From: JAFAXD01 sp963760435
GTDB taxonomy: Bacteria > Pseudomonadota > Alphaproteobacteria > Rhizobiales > Xanthobacteraceae
Reading direction: 5' to 3'
DNA length: 64,000 nucleotides
Assembly (NCBI GenBank): GCA_963760435.1
Contig: CAVXDE010000010.1
Location: 32,783 to 96,782 of the forward strand
In this document: piece after piece, positions 17,289 to 26,130 of the stretch
Layout of the letters: every line of letters begins with the position of its first letter
Position numbering within the stretch: the stretch's first letter is position 1
The notes under the pieces: generated by a model
What the model was told of the DNA's origin: nothing
Database searches by the model: none
Seen by the model: only the letters and a program-made list of their open reading frames with translations
Made by a program: the position numbers and the translations under genes

Positions 17289-18281
17289 CTACGGCTCACC
17301 CAGCAATGATCGGTTCTGCTGCACAATGCCGCGGTAAAGCGCGAACTGCTGCCGCGTCAACGCGTCGAGCTCGCCCGACGTCGAGCCGACGGCCTCGGTG
17401 CCAAGCTCGTCGAGCTGCTTGACGACCATCGGATCGCGCAGCGCGGTGCGTAGCGCCACCTCGAGTTGGGCGATCAGCGGCTTCGGCGTTGCCGCGGGAG
17501 CATAGATTGCGGTCCAGAACGGCACCTCGTAATCGAGGCCAGCCTCTTTCATGGTCGGAACGTCAGGAAGCGCCGGCGAGCGTGTGCTCGTCGTCACCGC
17601 CAGCGCGCGGACCTTGCCGCTGCGGATGTTCGGCGTCTGCACCGGCACGCCGTCGATCATCATAGCGACGCGTCCGGCCAGGATATCGGGCATCGCCGAC
17701 GCAGTGCCGCGATAGGGCACATGCACCATATCGACGCCGGCTTTCTGTTTGAACAACTCCTCGGCAAGGTGGACGGCGGTACCGGTTCCTGATGAGGCAA
17801 AGCTGTATTTTCCCGGGTTCGCCTTCAACAGCGCGATGAACTCTTTGAGATCTTTGGCCGGAACCGTCGGGGCGATGATCATCACCGGAGCAAATCGGGT
17901 GATGATCGCGACAGGCGCAAGATCGCGCAACCAGTCGTAGGGCAGTTTCTCGGTTACGGCCGCGTGCACGATCCCTGTCGTCGAGTGATAGAGCAGCGAA
18001 TAGCCGTCGGGTTCCGCCTTGGCGATCGAGTCGGTCCCGATGGCGCCGCCGGCGCCACCGATGTTCTGCACGACGACCTGCTGGCCGACCACGTTGCTCA
18101 GCGCCGCCGCGGCAATACGCGCGGTGCCGTCGATGCCGCCACCGGCCGGAAACGGCACCACCAGCTTGATGGGCCGCGACGGGTAGTCGGTCTCCGCAAA
18201 TGCAGGAGTCGCGAAGGCGACGAACAGAAACGTCGCGCCGGAAAGCAAATTGACGGCGCACGCACCGAAACGGACCGGCAT
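17289..18281 (-). CDS. TctC/Bug-type tripartite tricarboxylate transporter receptor
   Basis: A 330-residue periplasmic receptor. A signal peptide ends near TPAFA, then YPSRPIKLVVPFPAGGGIDG opens the mature domain, with GGAGGAIGTDSIAKAEPDGY and the MVHVPYRGTASAMPDILAGRV segment typical of the family. The ATG at 18281 has GGGAGG upstream; the longer open frame beyond it is non-coding. These proteins bind carboxylates for TctAB transporters, none of which is present here, so it is an orphan receptor. It is divergent from the next binding-protein gene, with a 190-base promoter gap. Confidence 0.92.
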   Translation of the reverse strand: MPVRFGACAVNLLSGATFLFVAFATPAFAETDYPSRPIKLVVPFPAGGGIDGTARIAAAALSNVVGQQVVVQNIGGAGGAIGTDSIAKAEPDGYSLLYHSTTGIVHAAVTEKLPYDWLRDLAPVAIITRFAPVMIIAPTVPAKDLKEFIALLKANPGKYSFASSGTGTAVHLAEELFKQKAGVDMVHVPYRGTASAMPDILAGRVAMMIDGVPVQTPNIRSGKVRALAVTTSTRSPALPDVPTMKEAGLDYEVPFWTAIYAPAATPKPLIAQLEVALRTALRDPMVVKQLDELGTEAVGSTSGELDALTRQQFALYRGIVQQNRSLLGEP

Positions 18282-18471
18282 CAGCTTCCTCCCGATGAGT
18301 TGGCAGTTTACGGGGCGCGATCCGGGCGTTGCAAGCCGGCGATTTTGGGTGCGCGCATCAACGTTGCGTTGGACGGCATTGCCTATTGGTTTCGTATCGT
18401 CATACTGCACCGCAAACATATCCGAAATGTGTAAGCGCGACTTCAAGCGCCGACGAGGGAGGAACCAAACA

Positions 18472-19488
18472 ATGCCGGCTCGATACGCCGCGCTGCTTGC
18501 TTTGCTGATCGCGGCGCTCCCAGCCCATGCAGCTAATCTGGAAAAACCGAGCCTGCGCATTGCGGTCGGCGGCAAGGCACTGGTCGCCTATCTTCCGCTC
18601 ACGATTGCGGAGCAGCGCGGCTACTTCAAGCAGGAAGGGCTTGACGTGGAGGTCAGCGATTTCCAGGCCGGCAACAAAGCGCTCGAGGCGCTGGTCGGCG
18701 GCAGCGCCGACATCGGCTGCGGAGCCTATGAGCACACGATCTATATGGCAGCGAAAGGCATCGCCCTCAAAGCGATTGCGCTGCAGGCGAATTCGTTCGG
18801 CTTAGTAGTCGGCGTGCAGAAGGACAAAGCGCCGTCCTATCATGGGTTCAATGATCTCAAAGGCATGAAGATCGGCGTGACGGGGCCGGGCTCGGCCAGC
18901 GCCATGGGGCTGCGCATGCTGCTCGGCAAAGCCTCGCTCACGGCGGACGATGTCGCGATCATCGGCGTGGGTGGCGGTCCGGGCGCCGTGGCGGCGGTGA
19001 AATCCGGAAAGCTCGACGCCATCGCCAACTTCGACCCGGTGATCTCGCTGCTGCAGCGGGACGGCGCCATCAGCGTCATTCTCGATACGCGCCAGCAGAA
19101 GGACCTCGATTACCTCTACGGCGGTTCATTTGCCGCCTCGGCGTTCTATGTTCCCGCCCGGTTCGCCGAACAGAATCCGAAAACCGTGCAGGCCTTCGTC
19201 AATGCCGTCAGCGCGGCGCTCGACTGGCTGAACAAGGCATCGACCGATGCGATTGTCGCCGCGGTACCTCCCGAGTACTACGCCGGCGATCGCGTGCTCT
19301 ACCGGACCATGATCGAGAACAACCGCACGCGCGTCTCACCGGACGGCCGCATCACGCCGGATGCCGCACAGATCACCTACCGCAATCTCGTGACCTACGA
19401 AGATACGATGAAGGACGCCAAGATCGATCTCGCCGCGACCTATGACAACACGTTCATCGATCGGGCGCTGAGCCTGCGCGCACACTGA
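18472..19488 (+). CDS. ABC substrate-binding protein, SsuA/NMT1-like
   Basis: A 338-residue secreted binding protein. The signal peptide is MPARYAALLALLIAALPAHA, followed by LRIAVGGKALVAYLPLTIAEQRGYFKQ and LEALVGGSADIGCGAYEHTI, the pattern of aliphatic sulfonate and pyrimidine-precursor receptors. The ATG at 18472 follows GAGGGAGG. No permease or ATPase gene is adjacent. The next two genes on the same strand are a MetE-like enzyme and a deacetylase-type hydrolase, so the three probably handle one compound. Confidence 0.9.
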   Translation: MPARYAALLALLIAALPAHAANLEKPSLRIAVGGKALVAYLPLTIAEQRGYFKQEGLDVEVSDFQAGNKALEALVGGSADIGCGAYEHTIYMAAKGIALKAIALQANSFGLVVGVQKDKAPSYHGFNDLKGMKIGVTGPGSASAMGLRMLLGKASLTADDVAIIGVGGGPGAVAAVKSGKLDAIANFDPVISLLQRDGAISVILDTRQQKDLDYLYGGSFAASAFYVPARFAEQNPKTVQAFVNAVSAALDWLNKASTDAIVAAVPPEYYAGDRVLYRTMIENNRTRVSPDGRITPDAAQITYRNLVTYEDTMKDAKIDLAATYDNTFIDRALSLRAH

Positions 19489-19523
19489 CGAACCACGACG
19501 TAAATCCCAACCACAGGACCAAG

Positions 19524-20690
19524 ATGAAACTCAGTACCGACCGCATACTGACCACGCATGTCGGCAGCCTGCCGCGCCCCGACGATCTGTTTGAACTGAT
19601 GCTGGCGCGCCAGGATGGCAAGCCGGTCGACGATGCCGCATTCGCGCAGCGCGTTCGCCAGGCGGTGGCAGATAGCGTGAAAGAGCAAGTCGCGGCCGGT
19701 CTCGATGTCGTCAGCGACGGCGAAATGGGCAAGCCAAGTTTCATCACCTACGCGGCCCAGCGGCTCGACGGATTGGAGCAGCGCGAGGGCGTGCGGCCCA
19801 ACCCATTCTCCAACACGCGCGAGACCAGGGACTTTCCCGATTACTATCAGTCCGCCGTCGCCGAGCAAGTCAGCTCCCGGCGCCGGCGCGCGCTGATCGT
19901 TTGCGCCGGCCCGATCAAATACAAGGGCCATGCGCAGATCAAAGCAGAATTGGAAGCCCTGAAGGCCGCGCTGCAGGGCGTGAATGCGACCGAGGCCTTC
20001 GTCCCGGCGATTGCGCCGTCGAACATCGAGACGACGACGCCGAACGCCTACTATCCCTCGGCCGAAGAGTACGTGTTCGCCATCGCCGACGCCATGCGGG
20101 AGGAATACAAGGCGATCGTCGATGCCGGATTCCTGTTGCAGATCGACGACCCGTTCCTGGTCACCTACTACATCATGCGGCCGGAGTTGAGCATTGCCGA
20201 GTGCCGCAAATGGGCGGAGGTGCGGGTCGAAGCGCTCAACACCGCGCTCGCCGGCATCCCGGAAGACCGTGTCCGCTTTCACACCTGCTACAGCGTGAAC
20301 ATGGGGCCGCGCGTTCACGACATGCAGCTCAAGGACATCATCGACATCATTCTGAAAGTCCGCGCCGGCGGCTACTCGTTCGAAGCCGCGAACCCGCGGC
20401 ATGAGCATGAGGTCGATGAGTGGCGCCGCGCCAAGCTGCCCGACAACAAGGTGCTGCTACCCGGCGTGATCACGCAATCGACGGTCCTGGTCGAGCATCC
20501 CGAGCTGGTGGCACAGCGCATTGCGCGCTTTGCCGATGTGGTCGGACGCGAGCGCGTGATCGCCAGCGCCGATTGCGGCTTCGCGTCGTTCGCCGGGTCG
20601 AACGAGGTGCACCCGTCGATCGTCTGGGCGAAATTCGCGGCGCTGGTCGAAGGCGCGCGGATCGCCAGTCAACGGCTCTGGGCGAAGTAG
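19524..20690 (+). CDS. MetE-like (cobalamin-independent methionine synthase family) protein
   Basis: A 388-residue protein, the length of the C-terminal catalytic half of MetE. TTHVGSLPRP opens it, GLDVVSDGEMGKPSF follows, and the zinc-site residues seem present: FHTCYSVN (His-x-Cys) and SADCGFAS (Cys). It probably transfers a methyl group from a thioether or methylated donor to a thiol. No folate-binding N-terminal domain is present. It is 35 bases after the binding-protein gene. This is the second family member in the window (the other is at 1-669), and both sit with catabolic genes, so roles other than methionine synthesis are likely. Confidence 0.85.
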   Translation: MKLSTDRILTTHVGSLPRPDDLFELMLARQDGKPVDDAAFAQRVRQAVADSVKEQVAAGLDVVSDGEMGKPSFITYAAQRLDGLEQREGVRPNPFSNTRETRDFPDYYQSAVAEQVSSRRRRALIVCAGPIKYKGHAQIKAELEALKAALQGVNATEAFVPAIAPSNIETTTPNAYYPSAEEYVFAIADAMREEYKAIVDAGFLLQIDDPFLVTYYIMRPELSIAECRKWAEVRVEALNTALAGIPEDRVRFHTCYSVNMGPRVHDMQLKDIIDIILKVRAGGYSFEAANPRHEHEVDEWRRAKLPDNKVLLPGVITQSTVLVEHPELVAQRIARFADVVGRERVIASADCGFASFAGSNEVHPSIVWAKFAALVEGARIASQRLWAK

Positions 20691-20701
20691 GGGTTTGCGT
20701 C

Positions 20702-21565
20702 ATGGCGCAGCGCGGATTTGAATGGCCGAACCAGGCACGCATCGCGGTGGTGGTGACGTGCCTGCTGGAGAACTGGTCCGACGGCAAGGGGCCGCCGTTC
20801 TCAGTGCAGACGACGGCGCTCAAGCCCGGCACCCACGACCGCGCCGCGATGACCTGGGGCACGTATGGGGTGCGCGCCGGGGTCTGGCGGCTGCTGAAAA
20901 TCCTCGATGAGAACCAGGTTCCGGCCACCTTCGCGGCGAACGCGCACTCGCTCGAGCTCAACCCCGCCGCCGCCAAGCAGATCATCGCGTCGGGTCACGA
21001 GATCAGCGCCCATTCCTATCTGCAGGACTCGATCCTCGCTTACCTCACGCCGGAGGAGGAGCGCGCGCTGATCCGCAAGACGAAGGACATCGTTCACGCG
21101 GTCACCGGCGAGACGCCCAAGGGTTGGCTCAGCCCGGTGCTCGCATCAACCAATCACACCGAGACCTTCGTCGCCGAGGAGGGCTTTCTCTGGTACGGCG
21201 ACTACAACCACATCGACTTGCCGTTCTGCGTCGAGGTTGGATCGCGCAAGCTCGTCGCCCTGCCCCACTCCGATTTTGCCGACCACCGCGTGCTGCGCGC
21301 CAATCCGCGCGACTGGTACGATGTCTACAAGGACACGTTCGATTACCTCTACGCCAACGAGCCCACGTCCTATCTCAACATCACGGTGCACTGCCACTTC
21401 GGCGGCCGGCCGCTGATTGCCGCGCAGGTCGATCGCATCCTCAAATACATTCGCGGCTTCCCAAAGGTGTGGATCGTGCGTCACGACGACCTCGCCCAAT
21501 GGGTGCTCGACAACGACATCCGCGAGTGGACGAACGGGGAGCGGTTCTACCCGCAGGCGCGCTAG
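20702..21565 (+). CDS. Polysaccharide deacetylase family hydrolase (PuuE-like)
   Basis: A 287-residue NodB-homology protein closer to the cofactor-light allantoinase (PuuE) branch than to chitin deacetylases. It reads ARIAVVVTCLLENW, WGTYGVRAGVWRLLKILDEN, GHEISAHSYLQ (a His metal ligand) and GGRPLIAAQVDRIL, followed by WIVRHDDLAQW. No signal peptide, so it is cytoplasmic and should cleave a C-N bond in a small amide or cyclic ureide. The ATG at 20702 starts 11 bases after the MetE-like gene. Confidence 0.85.
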   Translation: MAQRGFEWPNQARIAVVVTCLLENWSDGKGPPFSVQTTALKPGTHDRAAMTWGTYGVRAGVWRLLKILDENQVPATFAANAHSLELNPAAAKQIIASGHEISAHSYLQDSILAYLTPEEERALIRKTKDIVHAVTGETPKGWLSPVLASTNHTETFVAEEGFLWYGDYNHIDLPFCVEVGSRKLVALPHSDFADHRVLRANPRDWYDVYKDTFDYLYANEPTSYLNITVHCHFGGRPLIAAQVDRILKYIRGFPKVWIVRHDDLAQWVLDNDIREWTNGERFYPQAR

Positions 21566-21686
21566 GCAACCGTTGGCCGGTAAAAGGCGACCCGCCCTAC
21601 GGCATTTCCCTTAGGGACGATATCTGAATTTCCCGCTGCCCCAACCGTCATTAAGGTGAAAAAGTCACTAATCACGGGGTGGGACC

Positions 21687-21866
21687 ATGCGATCGTATCC
21701 GACCTATGAACCGCGGCGCTTCCGGCGCCAGCCAGGAGCCGCGAGCCGGGCGAAAGCCATCGCCGCACCGCAACCCAGGTGGTGGTGGCGGATTGACGGG
21801 GACGACATGACCATCGCGGTTGCGGCGGTCGCGTCAGCAGTGGCGATATCGCTGGCGCTGATGTGA
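21687..21866 (+). CDS. Small protein with a C-terminal membrane segment
   Basis: A 59-residue open frame with ATG after GGGGTGGG. The first 35 residues are very basic and tryptophan-rich in places (RRFRRQPG, PRWWWR), followed by a hydrophobic stretch MTIAVAAVASAVAISLALM. The stop TGA overlaps the next ATG (TGATG), which is the main support for it being real. No family recognised. Confidence 0.5.
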   Translation: MRSYPTYEPRRFRRQPGAASRAKAIAAPQPRWWWRIDGDDMTIAVAAVASAVAISLALM

Positions 21867-22180
21867 TGACCAAACCGCTGCCCGACAAAGCCGAAGTGGC
21901 GCTGGAATACCCGGACAAGCTGTACATCGGCACGTTCGATCGCGCCTCACGCTTCGAAGCGCACCTCGATACGACCGGACTGGCGCTGACGCTGGAGCGA
22001 CCCGGCGATGCCGAGACGCGCAAAAGCGTCCACCTGCACCTCAACTATGGCCTGCTCGCCGAGATCCTGCGCGACGTCGCCGGCACGGTCGCCAAGCTGC
22101 CCGCCGACGATATCCTCCATCGCGAGGCATTGAGTGAAGCGGCAGGCGCGCTGCACAAGGCCCTGTCCACCAAACAATAG
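21866..22180 (+). CDS. Conserved-looking hypothetical protein
   Basis: A 104-residue acidic soluble protein with no signal peptide or known motif. It reads like a small mixed alpha/beta protein (LYIGTFDRASRFEAHLDTTG). It starts on the overlapping TGATG of the preceding small gene, so the two are translationally coupled. It converges with the minus-strand hypothetical gene 36 bases on. No function assigned. Confidence 0.7.
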   Translation: MTKPLPDKAEVALEYPDKLYIGTFDRASRFEAHLDTTGLALTLERPGDAETRKSVHLHLNYGLLAEILRDVAGTVAKLPADDILHREALSEAAGALHKALSTKQ

Positions 22181-22216
22181 CTGGATCACGTACCCGAGCG
22201 CGCCGGTGGTTGCGGG

Positions 22217-22639
22217 TTATTGGCAGGATTTGTGTCGTACTTGGCAAGCCGCGTGATCAGCCCGCGATGCGGCGAGCGGCTGCAGATCGGCTTCCAGAGC
22301 GTCAGCAATTTGTTTGGAATATACTTCCTGATCCTCCACGTAGATCGTGAACGACTTCAGATATTTTTCCTTCTTCGCCGGATTCTCGATCGTCGCTTTG
22401 GTCCACGCATGAAGCGGATATCTGTCGACGCCCTCTGCTTCCGCTGCCGCCACATAGTCCGCGAAAGCATCGAACTGACATTTCGCCACGGCGCGGTGCT
22501 TGGCCAGCACGTCATTCAACGGCTTGAGCGATGGTTCAGACTGTTTGCGGCGCAGCGCCTCGGCCTCGGACTGATCTGCCACGTCAAAGCGGATTTGATA
22601 CTGCCATTGTGAGCTCATGGCTAACTCGTCGTCCTTCAC
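22217..22639 (-). CDS. Hypothetical protein downstream of a flavin monooxygenase
   Basis: A 140-residue soluble protein beginning at a GTG that overlaps the monooxygenase stop by three bases, or 133 residues from the ATG at 22618. It contains QYQIRFDVADQSEAEALRRKQ and RYPLHAWTKATIENPAKKEK and ends with several cysteines and histidines (ADHAACQVRHKSC). I do not recognise the family. The overlap indicates one transcript with the monooxygenase, so it may act in the same pathway. Confidence 0.7.
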   Translation of the reverse strand: MKDDELAMSSQWQYQIRFDVADQSEAEALRRKQSEPSLKPLNDVLAKHRAVAKCQFDAFADYVAAAEAEGVDRYPLHAWTKATIENPAKKEKYLKSFTIYVEDQEVYSKQIADALEADLQPLAASRADHAACQVRHKSCQ

Positions 22640-24264
22640 GCCCGTCCGGTGAGCTGATCCACCATCCGTCCCGCGTCGGACGGCAAGGCGTCACCGCGCC
22701 AGGCAACATGGCCATCGGGGCGGACCAGCACAAGGGCTTGCTCATAGAGCGCCGCGGCCGCGGGATCAGCGATTGCGACCTCCGAGACGGGTACGCCACG
22801 TTTCGCGGCTGCCTCGTGGAGACCCGTTGTGTCAGCGCCTTCCGCGAAGCGCAACAGCGCAAGGCCGCGTCCGAACAAATCGAGCGTGCTGCGACCGTCT
22901 GCGAGCCAGGCGTGCGGCGCGCGCGAGCCCGGCCGCGCGGTGGGAACATAGATCTCCATCGGATCGGGCGGCGCCGGCGTCCCATCTGCAACGCAGATGG
23001 GCGAGCCTTCATAGCGATATCCGAGCTGCGCCCCGGCGGTGCGGAATTCACGGCCGACGACGCGTTCCAACTCAGCGCCCAGTCGTTCGCGCAGCTCTTG
23101 CGTCGCCGCATCGTCGCGTTCCAGATCAGCGGTCGTCCCGCCGAAGCTTTCGTTGTTCTGATACATATCGGTCGCAATGCCGACATTGCGCAAACCGACG
23201 GGTTGGCGCTCGGCATCGTAGCTCGCGAGCAGGTTCGGCCCGCCCCAGCCGTGCACCACGGCGGCCAGCTTCCAGCCGAGATCGACGGCATCGCCGATAC
23301 CCGAATTCATGCCGAGCGCGCCCGTCGGCGAGAGTTGATGCACCGCGTCGCCCGCGAGAAAGACGCGGCCGCGCCCATAGTGCTCGGCCACGAGGCTGCG
23401 CCGGTGCCAGATATTCACGCCGAGCCACTCGACCGGATAGGCGCGTCCGAGCGCGCGATGGAGAATGCCCTCGCGGTCGACCCGCTCGGGCGTCAGGTTT
23501 CCATCGGTGCGATCAACCATCAAGCGCCAGAAACCGCTTGCCGGATCGATGATGCGCAGGTTGCCCCAGAGCCCCTCCTGGTCAACCATCAAATAGAATG
23601 TCGCGAGCTGGCGGCCGCTATCTTCCAGCAATTGCGGCGCGCGGAAAAACATATGGATCGGATAGCCGATGGTGCCTTTCCCGAGCATGCGGATGCCAAG
23701 CGCTTCGCGCACGAGGCTCGCCGCGCCGTCACAGCCGACCAGATAATCGGTTTGCAGAACCTGCTGTGCTCCGCTCTCGAGATCCGTAAAGCGAACCGTG
23801 ACGCCACCCTGATCTTGCTCAAACGCGTCGAGCCGACAGCGATAGCCGAACGTCACCGACGGATAGGACCGCGCGGCGCGTTGCAGAATCGGATCAAACC
23901 AGAACTGCGAGCAGGCCTGCAGCCGATAAGGGCTGTGCGGGTCGGGCGTCTGGTGCGCCCGCGCCGGACGCTCGACGCGGCCCAGCTCGTAGCCGCACAG
24001 GCTTGTGACAAACGCGCTGTCGAGCGGGAAATCGGCCGGGAACGGGCAGTTCAACACGTCGTCGACGATGCCCCATCGACGACAGAACTCCATCGTCCTG
24101 GCGTTCACCTCGTTCATCTTCGGCTGCACGATCTTGCCGTCGCCTTGCTCCAGCAACAGGCAACGCACGCCGCGCCAGCCGAGCTCGAGGCTCAGTGCCA
24201 AACCGACAGGGCCACCGCCGACGATGATGACTTGCGGCCGTTGCTGAAGATCTGGAACGCTCAC
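22636..24264 (-). CDS. FAD-dependent aromatic monooxygenase (PheA/TfdB/MhpA type)
   Basis: A 542-residue class A flavoprotein hydroxylase. VIIVGGGPVGLALSLEL at 12-28 is the dinucleotide fold, YLVGCDGAASLVREALGI is the DG motif, and RVFLAGDAVHQLSPTGALGM is the GD motif that binds FAD ribityl. The C-terminal thioredoxin-like domain typical of phenol hydroxylases follows. It should use NAD(P)H and oxygen to hydroxylate a phenol-like ring. There is no ring-cleavage dioxygenase beside it. Confidence 0.9.
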   Translation of the reverse strand: MSVPDLQQRPQVIIVGGGPVGLALSLELGWRGVRCLLLEQGDGKIVQPKMNEVNARTMEFCRRWGIVDDVLNCPFPADFPLDSAFVTSLCGYELGRVERPARAHQTPDPHSPYRLQACSQFWFDPILQRAARSYPSVTFGYRCRLDAFEQDQGGVTVRFTDLESGAQQVLQTDYLVGCDGAASLVREALGIRMLGKGTIGYPIHMFFRAPQLLEDSGRQLATFYLMVDQEGLWGNLRIIDPASGFWRLMVDRTDGNLTPERVDREGILHRALGRAYPVEWLGVNIWHRRSLVAEHYGRGRVFLAGDAVHQLSPTGALGMNSGIGDAVDLGWKLAAVVHGWGGPNLLASYDAERQPVGLRNVGIATDMYQNNESFGGTTADLERDDAATQELRERLGAELERVVGREFRTAGAQLGYRYEGSPICVADGTPAPPDPMEIYVPTARPGSRAPHAWLADGRSTLDLFGRGLALLRFAEGADTTGLHEAAAKRGVPVSEVAIADPAAAALYEQALVLVRPDGHVAWRGDALPSDAGRMVDQLTGRA

Positions 24265-24283
24265 GTTTGTACGCGCAAGGCCG

Positions 24284-24607
24284 TCAGCGCGTCAGGTCGT
24301 ACCACCAGGGAACAGTGGTGTGGGGCGCGCCGCACGGACCGTAATTGTAATAACCCCAATTGGAGTAGCCGTAGGGCGGACCATAGCACGGCCGATACCC
24401 CCGAAAAAAAACCGGCCGTTTGTGCCAGCGATAGCGCGGCGCCTGCCAGGCGTTGCCCCAGCCGATCCACTGGACTTGAGTGACAGGATTGTCTGCCGCA
24501 GTCTTGAGTACGGCCGTGCTCGACAGCACGGGCGTGGCGCCAGCCGGAGCCGCCAGAGCCAGGATGGCCAACATCCCCGCAGCCAGTCCGGCGTCGAACA
24601 ATCGCAT
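24284..24607 (-). CDS. Small secreted Gly/Tyr/Pro-rich protein
   Basis: 107 residues from the ATG at 24607, which follows AGAGGAGAAG. A signal peptide (about 1-24, ending in PAGA) precedes a tail rich in Tyr, Trp, Gly and Pro (FRGYRPCYGPPYGYSNWGYY) with two cysteines. Exported proteins of this composition are common in the order and have no known function. The two cysteines could form a disulfide. Confidence 0.7.
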   Translation of the reverse strand: MRLFDAGLAAGMLAILALAAPAGATPVLSSTAVLKTAADNPVTQVQWIGWGNAWQAPRYRWHKRPVFFRGYRPCYGPPYGYSNWGYYNYGPCGAPHTTVPWWYDLTR

Positions 24608-24684
24608 GAGCTTCTCCTCTGGGTACGGCGCAATGACGAGCGCCAAGCAGGGCGCCCGCCATTTAGCACTCTCCCGCGGCGAGG

Positions 24685-25284
24685 TCAGCCGTGCAACTTG
24701 TTTGCGACCTCCGCGACCTTGCGACCCTGGTAGCGCGCGCCCGCAAGCTCGTTGGCGGTGGGCTGACGCGAGCCATCGCCGCCGGCAATCGTCGTTGCCC
24801 CGTAGGGCGAGCCGCCGGTGATTTCCGCCAGCGTCATTTGCCCGGCGTAGCCGTAGTCAAGGCCGACGACCACCATGCCGAAGTGGAGGAGATTGGTGAT
24901 GATGGAGAACAGCGTCGTCTCCTGACCACCGTGCTGGGTCCCCGTCGACGTGAACGCACCGCCGACCTTGCCGTTCAATGCGCCACGCGCCCAGAGACCG
25001 CCGGCCTGGTCGAGGAAGTTGGCCATCTGCGAATTGAGGCGCCCGAACCGCGTCCCCGCACCGACGATGACCGCGTCGTAATTGGCAAGGTCTTCGATCT
25101 TGGCGACCGGTGCGACCTGATCGACCTTATAGTGAGATTTGCGCGCGACCTCCTCCGGCACCAGCTCGGGGACACGCTTGATATCGACCTGTGCGCCGGC
25201 TTCGCGCACGCCTTCGGCCACGGCGTTCGCCATTGCCTCGATATGACCGTAGGCCGAGTAGTAGAGCACCAATACTTTCGCCAT
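24685..25284 (-). CDS. wrbA: NAD(P)H:quinone oxidoreductase WrbA
   Basis: A 199-residue flavodoxin-fold quinone reductase. VLVLYYSAYGHIEAMA (about 4-19) is the FMN phosphate loop, GAGTRFGRLNSQMANFLDQ and GTQHGGQETTL are the other WrbA landmarks. It reduces quinones by two electrons and avoids semiquinones. I chose the ATG at 25284, with GGAG six bases upstream; a start four codons earlier is also open. It lies 41 bases downstream of the pirin gene, and a LysR regulator is divergent from the pair. Confidence 0.95.
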   Translation of the reverse strand: MAKVLVLYYSAYGHIEAMANAVAEGVREAGAQVDIKRVPELVPEEVARKSHYKVDQVAPVAKIEDLANYDAVIVGAGTRFGRLNSQMANFLDQAGGLWARGALNGKVGGAFTSTGTQHGGQETTLFSIITNLLHFGMVVVGLDYGYAGQMTLAEITGGSPYGATTIAGGDGSRQPTANELAGARYQGRKVAEVANKLHG

Positions 25285-25325
25285 GTTCATCTCCATCTAA
25301 TCTGTTTGTGGCCGGCAGACACGGG

Positions 25326-26024
25326 TTACTGCGTGTCCACCAACACGAGTTCGGAATCGGCAATGGCCTTGATGGTCACTTCGTCGGCGTCGGTGATCGC
25401 CGCGCCGTCGCGCGCGTCGATGCGCACGCCGTCGACCTCGATCGCGCCCGATGCCGGCACCAGATAGCCATGGCGCGCCTTGCCGAGCGGGTAGATCACG
25501 CTCTCGCCGGCCTTGAGGTTGGCGCCGAGCACGCGCGCATCGGCGCGGATCGGCAACGCATCCGTATCCTCGGCAAAGCCGCTCGCGAGCGTCACAAAGC
25601 GTCCGGAGCGATCCGCTTTCGGGAAGGGCTGTGATCCCCAGGCGGGCGAGCCGCCTCTCTGGCGCGGCATGATCCAGATCTGAAAGATGCGCGTCGTGCC
25701 GGGCTCGAGGTTGTACTCGGCGTGGCGAATGCCGCTGCCGGCGCTCATCACCTGCACGTCGCCCGCCTCGGTGCGGCCCTCGTTGCCGAGACTGTCCTTG
25801 TGGGTCACCGCGCCTTCGCGCACGTAGGTGATGATCTCCATGTTGGCGTGCGGGTGCGGCGGGAAGCCGGTTTTCGGGGCGATCTCGTCGTCATTCCACA
25901 CGCGCAGCGAACCCCAGCCCATGCGGCTCGCATCGTGATAATCGGCAAACGAAAAGTGGTGCTTGGCCTTGAGCCAGCCATGGTCTTCGCCGCCGAGCTT
26001 GTTGAAGGGTCTACGTTCGATCAC
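25326..26024 (-). CDS. Pirin family protein
   Basis: A 232-residue bicupin of the pirin/YhhW family. The metal ligands are complete: His57 and His59 in PPHPHANME, His101 and Glu103 in GIRHAEYN. Some members are quercetin dioxygenases. The start is a GTG at 26024, preceded by a strong AGGAGGT and giving the family start IERRPFNKLGG; the longer open frame is not coding. With wrbA it forms a redox/quinone-stress pair. Confidence 0.92.
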   Translation of the reverse strand: MIERRPFNKLGGEDHGWLKAKHHFSFADYHDASRMGWGSLRVWNDDEIAPKTGFPPHPHANMEIITYVREGAVTHKDSLGNEGRTEAGDVQVMSAGSGIRHAEYNLEPGTTRIFQIWIMPRQRGGSPAWGSQPFPKADRSGRFVTLASGFAEDTDALPIRADARVLGANLKAGESVIYPLGKARHGYLVPASGAIEVDGVRIDARDGAAITDADEVTIKAIADSELVLVDTQ

Positions 26025-26100
26025 GGGATACCTCCTGCAAAGTGCGTCGCGTTGTTGATGAAGAGGTATCGACACCGGCATGATTTAGAAATAGAAACTA

Positions 26101-26119
26101 TGGAAAAGCATCGTTTCCA
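26101..26119. promoter_or_regulatory. Candidate LysR-type binding site (TGGAAA-N7-TTTCCA)
   Basis: A 19-bp inverted repeat with perfect six-base arms lies in the 106-base gap between the pirin and LysR starts, 11 bases before the LysR ATG. Position and geometry fit a LysR T-N11-A type site that could repress its own gene and activate pirin-wrbA. Inference from position. Confidence 0.5.
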
Positions 26120-26130
26120 ATTTTGAGCCT

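Noticed and set aside
22531..24483. A 650-codon open frame on the plus strand opposite the flavin monooxygenase
   Set aside because: Antisense shadow; the minus-strand frame has all FAD motifs.
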